From Massilia forsythiae (GTDB lineage: Bacteria > Pseudomonadota > Gammaproteobacteria > Burkholderiales > Burkholderiaceae_D): a stretch of DNA of 64,000 nt. The position numbers and the translations under genes are program-made. Positions 9,303 through 19,600 of the stretch are shown in pieces; the first letter of the stretch is position 1, and each line of letters opens with the position of its first letter. Where the stretch lies: NCBI RefSeq assembly GCF_012849555.1, contig NZ_CP051685.1:3472001-3536000 (forward strand), given 5' to 3'. The notes under the pieces are model-generated. The model saw only the letters and a program-made list of their open reading frames with translations, ran no database searches and was not told the origin of the DNA.

Positions 9303-9830
9303 CTAGGCGGGCGCCGCTACGCCGACCAGGCGCTGCATGATTTGTTTGGCTTCCTTCCCCAACCCGTCCGGGTCGCCGGGACCGAAGTCGCGGCGCACAT
9401 CGTCGCCGTCGAGCTGCCACAGGTCCCAGGCCGCGTCGGTCGCCATCACCGTCGGCAGCGGGCCGGTGCTGGCCCAGATGCCGTCGGCGATCCGTCTCAG
9501 CGTGGCGAGGTCGTCGGGCGGGATGGGGCGCGTCGTGTGTTCCACGATGTCGGTCTTGTGCGCGGTGCGGTCGTCGCGCGCCAGGATACGGCTCGCTTCG
9601 CCGCGTTCCAGATCGACCATGTACCACAACGAACCGGTACTCAGGAACGATCCGGCGGCCAGCACCATGCCATGACGCGGCAGGGCGATGGGCAGGCTTG
9701 GCATCCTGCACGGTTTGCACAAGCGCTGCTTCGCCGGCGTGTCGGCCGGGGCGGCCTGCACGGGCAGGGCGGCGAATGGGCTGCTCAGCAGCAGTGCAGC
9801 GAGTGACGCGGTGATTTTCGGCAAGCGCAT
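9303..9830 (-). CDS. Exported hypothetical protein (175 aa)
   Basis: The frame is open further upstream, but the ATG at 9830 is preceded by gaggag and begins a clean signal peptide (MRLPKITASLAALLLSS, cleavage near VQA-AP). The mature protein has a CKPC motif just after the signal and no recognised domain. The segment STGSLWYMVDLERGEAS hints at a beta-propeller-like or lipoprotein-like repeat, but it is too short to say. It converges on the cyclase gene (40-bp gap). Function unknown. Confidence 0.6.
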   Translation of the reverse strand: MRLPKITASLAALLLSSPFAALPVQAAPADTPAKQRLCKPCRMPSLPIALPRHGMVLAAGSFLSTGSLWYMVDLERGEASRILARDDRTAHKTDIVEHTTRPIPPDDLATLRRIADGIWASTGPLPTVMATDAAWDLWQLDGDDVRRDFGPGDPDGLGKEAKQIMQRLVGVAAPA

Positions 9831-9898
9831 GGGGCTCCTCTTCGTTTCCCGGTAATCTACCGCAAAAGGTGCTCGTTGAAATGCGCGGTTTGTCACCA

Positions 9899-11215
9899 TT
9901 ACCGGCCTGGCGCCGTTGCCACGCGTTCCAGGCCACTGTCCCTGGCCGTACCCGAGCGCTGCTCCCGCCGCGCCATGCTTTGCAGGTCCAGCGGCCGCGT
10001 CACGCGATAACGCACCAGCGCCGCGGCGCCGACCGCCACCGCCTGCTCGCCGAACTGCGAAGTGCGGATCGCCGGCGCCGCCAGCTGCGCCGCGTCGGCA
10101 TACCCGGCCAGCACGCCCCGCGCCTGCTTGACGAAGGCGTCGCCCAGGCGCAGCGCCGGGCCGCCGATGACGATCGCCATCGGGTCGAAGCCGGCCCACA
10201 AATTGTTCAGCAACACGCCGAGCTGGCGGCCGGCCGCCTCGACCGCCGCGCGCGTGGCCGCTTCGCCGGCGGCGGCGCGCCGGAACAGGCGCTCCAGCGC
10301 GCCATGGCTGTAATGCCGGTCGGGACCGGTCGCCGCCGGGTCCGTATGCAGCAGCGATCCCAGCCCGATCAGCGCGTCCGCGCAGCCGCGCCGGCCGCAC
10401 GAGCAGGGCGGACCGTCGCTCTGCAGGATGGCGTGGCCGACCTCGCCGGCAAAGCCGTGCAGGCCGGTCAGCAGGCGGTCGCCGACGATCACGCCGGCGC
10501 CCACGCCGTAGCCGATCGACAGGTAGATCAGCGGATCGGTGCTGGACTGGGCGGTGAATTCGAACTCCGCCAATGCGGCGGCGTTGGCTTCGTTCTGGAT
10601 CGCCAGCGGCAGCGCCGCCAGCGGCGTGCCGGCGAAGCAGGCGCGCACCTGGCCGGCGACGTCGACGTTGCGCCAGCCGAGGTGGGGGGCGTGGCGCAGC
10701 AGGCCGAGTGCTTCGTCCACCGCGCCGTGCAGGCCGATGCCGACGCCGAGCATGCGCCTTGCGCTGCGCGCCGTGTCTCCTCCAGCGGCGCGGGCAGGGC
10801 GCTCCAGGCGCTGCGCCAGCGCCACCAGCGCGCGCGCAGCCAGGCGGATGCAGGATGCCGCATCGTGCGCGTCGTCGTAGCTCACCACGCGCGTTTCCAG
10901 CACCCCGCCCAGCAGGTCGACGGCGACCACGCGCGCCTCGTCCACGCCCAGTTCGGCGCCCAGCAGCGCCAGGCGCGACGGATCCAGGTGCAGAGGGGTG
11001 GCGCGCCGGCCGACTTCGCCGGTGACCAGCAGGTCGCGCTCGGCGAGCCAGCCTTCGTCCACCAGTTCGCGCACCAGCGCGCTGACCGTCGACTTGGTCA
11101 GGTGCAGCTGCTCGGCCAGCGCGGCGCGCGACAGGCCGGGTCGGGCGCCGACCTGGCGCACCAGCGCCATGCGGTTGAGTTGCTTCAGTAATTGCTGGTC
11201 ACCGGTTACGGGCAT
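9899..11215 (-). CDS. ROK-family transcriptional regulator (sugar-responsive)
   Basis: An N-terminal winged HTH (ARPGLSRAALAEQLHLTKST) is followed by a ROK sugar-kinase-like fold. The ROK zinc-binding signature CSCGRRGCADAL is present at about residues 257-268, as in NagC/Mlc/XylR-type repressors. The ATG at 11215 gives 438 residues; a GTG at 11227 would add four, and neither has a strong ribosome site. It is divergent from a large TonB-dependent receptor gene, so it may control uptake of a sugar or oligosaccharide. The long control region between them holds two palindromes. Confidence 0.9.
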   Translation of the reverse strand: MPVTGDQQLLKQLNRMALVRQVGARPGLSRAALAEQLHLTKSTVSALVRELVDEGWLAERDLLVTGEVGRRATPLHLDPSRLALLGAELGVDEARVVAVDLLGGVLETRVVSYDDAHDAASCIRLAARALVALAQRLERPARAAGGDTARSARRMLGVGIGLHGAVDEALGLLRHAPHLGWRNVDVAGQVRACFAGTPLAALPLAIQNEANAAALAEFEFTAQSSTDPLIYLSIGYGVGAGVIVGDRLLTGLHGFAGEVGHAILQSDGPPCSCGRRGCADALIGLGSLLHTDPAATGPDRHYSHGALERLFRRAAAGEAATRAAVEAAGRQLGVLLNNLWAGFDPMAIVIGGPALRLGDAFVKQARGVLAGYADAAQLAAPAIRTSQFGEQAVAVGAAALVRYRVTRPLDLQSMARREQRSGTARDSGLERVATAPGR

Positions 11216-11336
11216 GTCTGGGTCCACTCATGTGATTTTTCCGCAACAAGAAACCATCGGCGTCATCGGCGTCATCGTGGCTGTTTTGTCGCTTTATCAA
11301 GGCCAGTATAAACCCCGGCTGCTGCTCATGCGTACC

Positions 11337-11348
11337 GTTAGCGTTAAC
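11337..11348. promoter_or_regulatory. Near-perfect palindrome GTTAGCGTTAAC
   Basis: The arms GTTA/TAAC flank a central CG with one mismatched pair, the shape of LacI/GalR-family operators. It lies 22 bp before the next palindrome (11370), so the pair could be bound cooperatively. Confidence 0.35.
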
Positions 11349-11369
11349 ACGAAGTCATTGATTTATTTG

Positions 11370-11383
11370 TGAAATCGATTTCA
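11370..11383. promoter_or_regulatory. Perfect 14-bp palindrome TGAAATCGATTTCA (LacI/CcpA-type operator)
   Basis: The sequence equals its own reverse complement over 14 bp and fits the catabolite-responsive consensus TGWAANCGNTNWCA used by LacI-family repressors. It is about 155 bp from the ROK gene start and 380 bp from the receptor start. A ROK or an unlinked LacI-type protein could be the binder; the sequence favours the LacI type. Confidence 0.5.
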
Positions 11384-11570
11384 GGATAGCCTTGGTTCGT
11401 TGCAGCGCAGCGCGATCCGGACCGGAAAAACCGGGTCCGAAAACACCAGGCGGCCGCGTTCGCGCCGGGTATGGCGGCGAAAAATAGTTGGTTCGATCGA
11501 TTGACCAATCAGGTCATTTGTTCTTAATCTTTCATAAATTTCTTTGAGCAATGGATAACGAAAAGTTATG

Positions 11571-11628
11571 CCGCCCTGCAGCGAGCCGGCCCGCGACAGC
11601 CCTGTCGTGAGAAGCCGGTGCAGGGCGG
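11571..11628 (+). promoter_or_regulatory. Long imperfect hairpin in the TonB receptor leader
   Basis: Three nested stems share one axis: CCGCCCTGCA (11571-11580) with TGCAGGGCGG (11619-11628), CCGGC (11586-11590) with GCCGG (11614-11618), and CGACA/TGTCG at the tip around a GCCC loop. No T-tract follows, so it is not a simple terminator. It sits ~135 bp before the receptor ATG, within the probable 5' UTR, and could be an RNA control element or stabiliser. Confidence 0.45.
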
Positions 11629-11764
11629 ACAGTCCCGCAAGACGACAAGAACACGGCGCGCCATGGCGTAGCCTGGCACGGGACAGGTGAGTTGCAGTAA
11701 CCACCGCGGACGCCGCACCTTCAATCGAGCGCGGCGCCATTTCAGAGACGAGAGAGGAGACACC

Positions 11765-14700
11765 ATGTCGTACAACAACCGGACCCGACCTACCCATTCC
11801 CTATCCACGCGCCATCGCCTGATCAGCCTGGCCGTGGCCGGCGCCTGCGCGGCGCTGGCGATGCCCGGCCACGCCCAGGAAGCCGGCGCCGCGCCGTCCG
11901 ACACCGCCATCGGCGCGCCGGCCGCCACCACGCCGGACAACGCCGGCGCCGCCAACCCGAACGCGCCGGCGACCGTCCTGGTGACCGGCATCCGCGCCAG
12001 CATGCAGTCGACGCTGAACCTCAAGCGCAACGCCGACGGCATCGTCGACGGCATCGTGGCCGACGACATCGGCAAGTTCCCGGATACCAACCTGGCCGAG
12101 TCGCTGCAGCGCATTTCCGGCGTGTCGATCGACCGCAACCGCGGCGAGGGCGCCAACGTCACCGTGCGCGGTGTCGGTCCCGACCTCAACATGGTGCTGC
12201 TCAACGGCCGCCAGATGCCGACCGCCAACCTGGGCGACCAGGCCGGCCGCGCCTTCGACTTCAGCAACCTGGCCTCCGAGTCGGTGTCGCAGATCCAGGT
12301 GTACAAGAGCGCACGCGCCGACACCCCGCCGGGCGGCATCGGCGCCACCATCAACATCATGACCGCGCGTCCGCTCGACCTGGGCAACCAGGCCAGCATC
12401 GGCGCCAAGGCGGTGTACGACAGGTCGAACAACAACCTGCCGAGCGAAGACAAGGCCAAGCGTTCCTATACGCCGGAAATCTCGGGCATCTACAGCAACG
12501 TGTTCGGCAACGGCATGTTCGGCATCGCCGCCAGCGGCAGCTACCAGGAACGCAACCTGGGCGTGAACCAGGCCGCCATCACCAACGGCTGGCTGGGACC
12601 GTTCCGCATCGGCGATACCGGCAGCGGCGCCATTCCGCAGCCGGGCACGCCGGGCTACCGTACCGTCACCAATCCGCCCTCGGGCAGCGACATCTACCTG
12701 ACGCCGCAGAATGCCTCCTACTTCATGCGCGGCTCGCAGCGCCAGCGGACCAACGGCCAATTGACGCTGCAGTTCCGGCCCAACAAGGACTGGACCAGCA
12801 CCCTCGACTACACCTATTCGCAGAACAAGATCCAGACCAAGTACCACGAACTGTCGGTCTGGTTCAACCACGACACCACGATCCAGTCGAGCACCTTCGG
12901 CAAGGGCCCGGTGGCCACGCCGCTGTACTACGAGGAGCGCGTGGTCAACCAGGACATCGCCATGAACGGCGGCGACTTCGCCACCAAGTCGACCAACGGC
13001 TCCATCGGCTTCAACACGCAGTGGAAGGCCACCCCCGACCTGCGCCTGACCTTCGACGCGCACCACTCGACCGCGGAAGCCAAGGCCGACAGCCCGTTCG
13101 GTTCGAACAACGACCTGGCCACGGTCAGCTTCAGCCGCGGCACCACCGGCATCGATTTCTCGCACGAGATGCCGGTGCTGTCGATCCAGGGCGCCGACTA
13201 CGTGCGCGCGCCCAACCAGGTCAGCGGTTCCTGGTTCCAGGACGGCCTCAACAAGATGGTCATCGACCAGGCCCAGGCCAGCGGCAGCCTGAAGCTGATG
13301 GAATCCTCGAACCTGAACTTCGGCCTGGCGCATACCAAGGTCGACAACCACTCGAAATTCCAGCAGGTGCAGCGCGATTCCTGGTCCGGCACCGCCACCA
13401 GTCCGACCAGCTACGACCAGAGCCTGTGGCGCCTTGACACCCTGAGCCAGTACTTCAGCAAGCTGGATGGCTCGGGCGACCCGCGCCTGTTCAACCAACT
13501 CCACCTGTTCGACTTTTCCAAGGTGCGCGACGCCGCCATCGCCGTCACCGGCGACCGCGCCGGCTACACCCCGAGCCTGAACGATCCGAGCTTCGACCGC
13601 ACCACGGTCGAAAAGACCAAGTCGCTGTACCTGCAGTTCAACACCGACTGGGATACCGCGATGCCGATGCACACCGGCGTCGGCTTCCGCTACGAAAAGA
13701 CCGACGTCACCTCGACCGGCCTGGCCAAGGCGCCGACCCAGCTGAACTGGATCTCGCAGAACGAATACCCGCTGGTATTCGGCTCGACCACCTACCAGAC
13801 CCTGCGCGGCAAGTACAGCAACTTCCTGCCGACGCTGGACTGGGACATGGACGTGCGCCCGGACCTGAAGCTGCGCGCCAGCTACGGCGTGTCGATCGGC
13901 CGTCCGCGCTTCGACCAGATCGAGGGCGGCACCAGCATCGGCACCACGGCCTCGGTGCGCGGCGTGACGGGCAACCGCGGCAACCCGGCGCTGGAACCGG
14001 TCAAGTCGAAGAACCTGGATCTCTCGGCCGAGTGGTACTACAGCAAGCAGAGCATGGTCTCGCTCGGCCTGTTCCACAAGGACCTGGAAAACTACGCTGG
14101 CCAGCAGGTAGTCAACGAACCGTCGAGCACCGCCACCACGCCGGTCGGCGGCAAGTACTGGAACGCGGCGATCGCGGCCGGCTGCGTGGCCACCGACACC
14201 AACTGCATGCGCAACTACATCCTGCGCACCTTCAACGGCCAGCCGGGCGTGACCCTGACCGGGACCAATTCGGCCGGCAACGCCACCGGCACCATCAGCG
14301 GCGTGGCCGGCGACCCGGCGCTGCCCTACCTCCTGACCACCTACGTCAACGAGAAAAAGGCGATGCTCAAGGGCGCCGAGCTCAACGTCCAGCACATGTT
14401 CGGCAACAGCGGCTTCGGCGTGCAGGCCAACTACACCTGGGTGAAATCGGACCTGGCGTTCGACAACATGGGCACCGGCAACCAGTTCGCGCTGGTCGGC
14501 CTGTCCGATTCGGCCAACCTGGTCGGCATCTACGAAGACAGCAAGTGGTCGGTGCGCGCGGCCTACAACTGGCGCGACGAGTTCCTGCTGTCGCCGACCA
14601 ACAATGGCTTGCCGAACCCGGTGTATGTCGAACCCTACGGCCAGGTCGACCTGAGCGTGGGTTTCAACGTCAACAAGAACCTGAGCCTGTCGTTCGAAGC

Positions 14701-14812
14701 CATCAACCTCACCGACGCCACCCAGCGCACGCATGGGCGCACCAAGGAGCAGGTGCTGACGGTGACGACCGGCGGACCGCGCTACATGCTGGGAGCGCGC
14801 TACAAGTTCTGA
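11765..14812 (+). CDS. TonB-dependent outer-membrane receptor (carbohydrate-uptake type)
   Basis: A 1015-residue TonB-dependent receptor. The ATG at 11765 has agaggaga just ahead and gives a signal peptide (residues ~1-36, ending GHAQ). The plug domain shows IVADDIGKFPDTNLAESLQR, SGVSIDRNRGEGANVTVRG and VLLNGRQMPT, the signature of the Caulobacter/Xanthomonas TonB-receptor group (TIGR01782) that imports oligosaccharides. A 22-strand barrel follows and ends in ...YMLGARYKF with a terminal Phe, as expected for BAM insertion. The divergent ROK regulator fits a sugar substrate. No hydrolase or inner-membrane permease is adjacent, so the ligand is open. Confidence 0.93.
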   Translation: MSYNNRTRPTHSLSTRHRLISLAVAGACAALAMPGHAQEAGAAPSDTAIGAPAATTPDNAGAANPNAPATVLVTGIRASMQSTLNLKRNADGIVDGIVADDIGKFPDTNLAESLQRISGVSIDRNRGEGANVTVRGVGPDLNMVLLNGRQMPTANLGDQAGRAFDFSNLASESVSQIQVYKSARADTPPGGIGATINIMTARPLDLGNQASIGAKAVYDRSNNNLPSEDKAKRSYTPEISGIYSNVFGNGMFGIAASGSYQERNLGVNQAAITNGWLGPFRIGDTGSGAIPQPGTPGYRTVTNPPSGSDIYLTPQNASYFMRGSQRQRTNGQLTLQFRPNKDWTSTLDYTYSQNKIQTKYHELSVWFNHDTTIQSSTFGKGPVATPLYYEERVVNQDIAMNGGDFATKSTNGSIGFNTQWKATPDLRLTFDAHHSTAEAKADSPFGSNNDLATVSFSRGTTGIDFSHEMPVLSIQGADYVRAPNQVSGSWFQDGLNKMVIDQAQASGSLKLMESSNLNFGLAHTKVDNHSKFQQVQRDSWSGTATSPTSYDQSLWRLDTLSQYFSKLDGSGDPRLFNQLHLFDFSKVRDAAIAVTGDRAGYTPSLNDPSFDRTTVEKTKSLYLQFNTDWDTAMPMHTGVGFRYEKTDVTSTGLAKAPTQLNWISQNEYPLVFGSTTYQTLRGKYSNFLPTLDWDMDVRPDLKLRASYGVSIGRPRFDQIEGGTSIGTTASVRGVTGNRGNPALEPVKSKNLDLSAEWYYSKQSMVSLGLFHKDLENYAGQQVVNEPSSTATTPVGGKYWNAAIAAGCVATDTNCMRNYILRTFNGQPGVTLTGTNSAGNATGTISGVAGDPALPYLLTTYVNEKKAMLKGAELNVQHMFGNSGFGVQANYTWVKSDLAFDNMGTGNQFALVGLSDSANLVGIYEDSKWSVRAAYNWRDEFLLSPTNNGLPNPVYVEPYGQVDLSVGFNVNKNLSLSFEAINLTDATQRTHGRTKEQVLTVTTGGPRYMLGARYKF

Positions 14813-14834
14813 TTGCAGGCGTAACGAAGGAGCG

Positions 14835-14866
14835 GCGGCGCGTGGTCGTATCACGCGCCGCTTTTT
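14835..14866 (+). terminator. Rho-independent terminator of the TonB receptor gene
   Basis: A 10-bp perfect stem, GCGGCGCGTG (14835-14844) with CACGCGCCGC (14852-14861), encloses a 7-nt loop and is followed by TTTTT. It starts 23 bp after the receptor stop. Confidence 0.9.
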
Positions 14867-15060
14867 CGTTTGCCACGACGTTTGTATCGGATGCGCAACG
14901 CATCCTCTATCCCATCCGCGGCCGGCAGGGGAAAATGAGCGTTTTATTGCAAATTTTCCCTCAGGAAACTTCCAACCTGATTAGACTGCCGTGAAAGCCG
15001 CGCCAGCGCGCCGCCGGCAGCGCGGCATGCACCTGCCCGCCGGGCCAGAACACGAGACCA

Positions 15061-16656
15061 ATGCACAGCCCATACATCAAACGACGCCTCGTCCGCCTGA
15101 TCGCCGCCGCGCTGCTGGCCGGCGCCGCCGGTGGCGCTGCCGCCCAGGCCGGCGACACGCTCCGCTTCGACATCAGGCGTTTCGACATCCAGGGCAACAC
15201 GCTGCTGCCGGCAGCCGAGGCGCAGGCCGCGGTAGCGCCGTTCGCCGGCCGCGGGCGCGACTTCGGCGACGTCCAGCGCGCGCTGGAAGCGCTGGAGGCG
15301 CAATACCACGCGCACGGCTACAACGTCGTCACCGTGCAGCTGCCGGAACAGGAACTGGGCGGCGGCGTGGTGCGGCTGAACGTGGTCCAGACCCGCATCC
15401 GCCAGGTCGAAGTCAGCGGCAACCGCCATTTTTCCGAATCGAACATCCGCGCCGCCCTGCCGGCGCTGCGCCCGGGGCAGACCCCCAACCTGCGCGAGGT
15501 GTCGGCCAACCTGCGCCTGGCGAACGAGAACCCGGCCAGGAAGGTGACGCTGAAACTGGCCGATGCGAACACGGAGAACGGCGACGAGGTCGACGCCAGG
15601 GTCGAGGTCGCCGACGAGCGCCCGTGGAAGGTGATGCTCAACGTCGACAACACCGGCACCGAAGCCACCGGCAAGACCCACGCCGGCGTGCTGCTGCAGC
15701 ACGCCAACCTGTGGGGGCGCGACCATGTCGGCTCGCTGCAGTACGTCACCACCGCCGAACACCCGGACCGCGTGGCGGTGTGGGCCGCCGGCTACCACGT
15801 GCCGCTGTATGCATCCGGCGATGCGCTCGACCTGTACGCCAGCTATTCGAACGTGGATTCGGGCACCGTCAGCGCCGGCCTGTACAACCTGGCGGTGAGC
15901 GGCAAGGGCGCGGTCTATGGCGCGCGCTACAACCACGTGCTGGCCAAGCGCGGCAGCCTGGAAGGGCGCCTGGTGGTCGGCATCGACGTCAAGGCTTTCA
16001 AAAACAATGTCGTGTTCGGCGGCGAGAACTTCGGCAACGACGTTACCGTGCGCCCGCTCAGCATCGGCTACGTCGGCAGCATGGCGCTGCCCGGCGGCCA
16101 GTTCGATTTTTCCGCGGCGGCGCTGCAGAACCTCGCCGGCGGCAGCCGCGGCGGCGCGGCCGACATTGCCGCGGTGCGTACAAACGCCAAGCCGGCCTAC
16201 ACCATGCTGCGCCTGTCGGCCTCGGTGATCGGCGTGCTGGCCGGCGACTGGCAGGCACGCACGCTGCTCAACGCGCAGCTCACCGGCGACGCGCTGGTGC
16301 CGGGCGAGCAGTTCGGCGCCGGCGGCGCCACCTCGGTGCGCGGCTTCGGCGAGCGCGACCTGGCGACCGATTCCGGCGCCGTCGCCAACGTCGAGCTGTA
16401 CACGCCCAACCTGTGCACGCGCGCGCTGTGGCAATGCCGCCTGCTGGGTTTCTACGACAGCGCCTACGGCGAGCGCCACCACGCGTTGCCGGGAGAATTG
16501 CGCCGCAGCGCCATCTCCAGCGTCGGCCTCGGCCTGCGCTTCGCCGCCGGCAGCAATGCGAGCGTGCAGCTCGACTACGGGCACGCCATCCACGTCGGCC
16601 AGGTGACGCCGACCAGCAAGAACAAGCTCCATGTCCGCGTGGGCCTGGCCTACTAG
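15061..16656 (+). CDS. Two-partner secretion transporter TpsB (ShlB/FhaC/HecB family)
   Basis: An Omp85-superfamily outer-membrane pore (531 aa) that exports the TpsA protein encoded 9 bp downstream. A signal peptide (~1-29, ending AAAQA) is followed by two POTRA-like modules (RFDIQGNTLLPAAEAQAAV and RQVEVSGNRHFSESNIRAAL). The C-terminal barrel contains GAGGATSVRGFGERDL, the conserved VRGF loop motif that marks the lid of the FhaC pore, and ends in a strand (HVRVGLAY) with a terminal aromatic residue. Length is typical. The ATG at 15061 follows ~190 bp of non-coding DNA after the receptor terminator, so it starts its own operon. Confidence 0.93.
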   Translation: MHSPYIKRRLVRLIAAALLAGAAGGAAAQAGDTLRFDIRRFDIQGNTLLPAAEAQAAVAPFAGRGRDFGDVQRALEALEAQYHAHGYNVVTVQLPEQELGGGVVRLNVVQTRIRQVEVSGNRHFSESNIRAALPALRPGQTPNLREVSANLRLANENPARKVTLKLADANTENGDEVDARVEVADERPWKVMLNVDNTGTEATGKTHAGVLLQHANLWGRDHVGSLQYVTTAEHPDRVAVWAAGYHVPLYASGDALDLYASYSNVDSGTVSAGLYNLAVSGKGAVYGARYNHVLAKRGSLEGRLVVGIDVKAFKNNVVFGGENFGNDVTVRPLSIGYVGSMALPGGQFDFSAAALQNLAGGSRGGAADIAAVRTNAKPAYTMLRLSASVIGVLAGDWQARTLLNAQLTGDALVPGEQFGAGGATSVRGFGERDLATDSGAVANVELYTPNLCTRALWQCRLLGFYDSAYGERHHALPGELRRSAISSVGLGLRFAAGSNASVQLDYGHAIHVGQVTPTSKNKLHVRVGLAY

Positions 16657-16665
16657 GAGGATCGA

Positions 16666-19600
16666 ATGACGACCACGAATTCCAAGCCGGGCAAGCCCGG
16701 GCCTGCATCGGCGCGTGCGGCGCCGCGCCTGCGCCGCGGCGCGCTGCTGCTGGCCCTGGGCCTGGGCGCCGTCCAGCATGGCGCCCAGGGGGCGCCCACG
16801 CTGCCCCAGGTGGCGGCCGGCAAGGCCACCTTTTCGCGCGAGGGCAACGTGTTCTCGATCACGAACACGCCGGGCGCCATCATCAACTGGCAGAGCTTCG
16901 ACATCGGCGCCGGCGAGATCACGCGCTTCATCCAGCAAAACGGCGACAGCGCGGTGCTGAACCGCGTGCTGGGCCAGGACCCGAGCAAGATCCTGGGCGC
17001 GCTGCAATCGAACGGCAAGGTTTTCCTGATCAACCCGAACGGCATCCTGTTCGGCCAGGGCGCGCGCGTCGACGTGAACGGCCTGGTGGCCTCGACGCTG
17101 AACCTCAGCGACGCCGATTTCCTGGCCGGCAGGAAGAACTTCCAGGCCGGCGCCGCGGCAGGCAGCGTGCGCAACGACGGCGCCATCGTCACGCCCAATG
17201 GCGGCAAGGTGTTCCTGGTCGCCCCCGACGTGACCAACAACGGCATCGTCAGCGCTCCCGGCGGTGAAGTCGTGCTGGCCGCCGGCCACAGCGTGCAGCT
17301 GGTCGATTCCAGCGACACCAACCTGCAGGTGGTGGTGTCGGCCCCGGCCGACCAGGCGCTCAACCTGGGCCGCATCGTGGCCGCGGGCGGACGCATCGGC
17401 ATCTACGGCGCGCTGGTCAACCAGCGCGGCGTGGTGAATGCCGACAGCGCCGTGGTCGGGGAAAACGGCAAGGTCGTACTGAAGGCCAGCCGCGCCGCCA
17501 CCCTGGATGCCGGCAGCGTCACCAGCGCGGTCGGCGCCGGGCAGGGGGGCGACGTGCGGATCCTCGGCGACGCGGTCGCGCTGGCCGGCGACGCGCGCGT
17601 GGACGCCAGCGGCCGCCAGGGCGGCGGCACGGTGCTGGTCGGCGGCGCCTACCAGGGCGGCAGCGACGCCGCCGGCAATGCGGTGCAGCGCGCCAGCCGC
17701 ACCACGATGGACGCCGGCGCCAGCATCCGCGCCGACGCCCTCGACAGCGGCAACGGCGGCACCGTGGTGCTGTGGTCGGACGGCTCCACCGCGGCCCACG
17801 GCGCCATCTCGGCGCGCGCGGGCGGCGCCGGCGCACAAGCCGGCGCCGGCGGCCTGGTCGAGACCTCGGGCGATGCGCTCGACGTGAGCGGACTGCGGGT
17901 CGACGCCGGCGCCGCCGGCGGCAGGAACGGCAGCTGGCTGCTCGATCCCTACGACATCGAAGTGGTGGCCGGCGGCAGCGCCGGCACCGGCGACGTGCGC
18001 AGCGCCGCCGCCGGCCTTGGTACCGGCATCACGCGCATCGCGCCGGCCACGCTGGCGGCGGCCGGCGCCGCCGGCACCGACGTCGTGCTGCAGGCGCGCC
18101 ACGACCTCACCGTCAGCGATGCGCTGGATGCGGCCGGCAGCGTGCACGCCCAGGCCGGCAACGACATCCGCGTCAACGCACAGGTGAGCAGCAGCGGCGG
18201 CGACCTCGATTTCCGCGCCGGCAACGCCTTCGTGCTGGGCGCTACGGGCGCGCTCAAGTCGTCCAACAATATCGACATCCGCGCCAACCAGGTCAGCCTG
18301 GGCGGCAGCATCGGCGCGGCGAGCGGCAATGCCCAGCTGCCGCTGCTGTCGCTCACCTCGACCGATACCAGCCGGGCGATCCGCGTCGGCAGCGCGGCGG
18401 ACGCCGGCGCGCTGTGGCTGGACGCGGCCCGCCTGGGCGCGCTGAGCGGCGGCCTGTACGGCATCGCACTGGGCGACGACGCGCACGGCGGCGCGCTGAC
18501 GATCGACGCTGCTCTGACGGCCTCGACCAGCCTGTTCCTGAACAATCGTGGCGCGATCTCGGTACTGGCGCCGGTCGACCTGGGCGCCGGCGCGGACAGC
18601 CGGCTGCTGGCCGTGGCCTACGGCGCCGACCCGATCCGCATCGGTGCGCCGGTCAAGGCGGCAACGTCGGTGCAGCTGCAGGCCGACCGCCTGGCGATCG
18701 AGGACGCGGTCAGCGTGAGCAAGGGCAGCGTGACCCTGCAGCCGTTCAATGCCGGCACCCACATCACGGTGGGCGGCAACGGCAACGCCGCCGGCTTCGC
18801 GCTCGGCCAGGCGGCGCTGAACAACATCCGCGCCGGCGAACTGACCATCGGCGGCCTGGAAGGCGCCAGTGGTGGGCTGGAAGTGGCCGGCGGGCTAGCG
18901 CTGAGCGGCGCCACCGCGCCCGCCAGGCTGACGCTCGATGCCGGCGCCGGCGAACTGGCGATCCGCTCGCCGCTGGTCGTCAACGGCGCCAACACCAGCG
19001 CCGGCGGCGGCGCTACCCAAGGGACGCTGGTCCTGAACTCGACCCGCTCCATCGTCGAGCGCGACACCGGCTTGATCAATGCCGGCGCCGTCGCCGTGCG
19101 CGCCGGCGCCGGCGACGTGGTGCTGGGCGGGCTGAACGCGATCGCCGTCTTCGCCGGCAGCGCCGGCACGCTGCAGCTGGTGAACGACAGCGCCATGCGC
19201 ATCGGCAGCGTCGACGGCCTGGCCGGCGTCAACGCGTCGAAGGGCGTGCTGCTGACCGATAACCGCGGCGCCATCACGCTCGATGCAGGCGTCAGCGCCG
19301 GCACCGAGGCGACGCTGGCCGCCGCCGGCATTGCCGGCAACGGCATGCTGCGGGCGCCGAGCCTGACGCTGCGTTCCAGCGCCGGCATCGGCAGCGCCGC
19401 CGCACCGCTGCGCACCGCCACCGCCACGCTGTCCGCCTACAACCAGGCCGTCGGGACGGCGCCGATCGCCATCGCCAACCAGGGCGCGCTGGTGCTGCGC
19501 GGCGCGGTGCAGGACCAGCCCGCCGCCGGCGTCAACGGCGGCGCCATCGCCATCGACAGCGCCGGCGGCATCACGGTGCCGGCGTACGCGGCCGGCAGCG

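Larger units (their letters stand above)
11216..11764. other. Long divergent control region between ROK regulator and TonB receptor
   Basis: A 549-bp gene-free stretch, more AT-rich than the genes around it between ~11220 and 11570. It contains two palindromes (11337-11348 and 11370-11383), an AT-rich block at 11515-11560 suited to promoters, and a long GC-rich hairpin at 11571-11628. A short ATG-initiated frame at 11568-11690 lacks a ribosome site and is not called as a gene. Confidence 0.7.

Noticed and set aside
11568..11690. 40-codon upstream open frame in the TonB receptor leader
   Set aside because: No ribosome site and it lies entirely within the hairpin region; composition is not protein-like.
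11801..14854. 1017-codon open frame antisense to the TonB receptor
   Set aside because: Same GC artefact; no ribosome site and no recognisable domain.
14944..18762. 1272-codon open frame on the minus strand, antisense to tpsB and tpsA
   Set aside because: It is an artefact of high GC; the sense strand has clear POTRA and TPS motifs, while the antisense product is His/Arg/Val-rich with no known domain.
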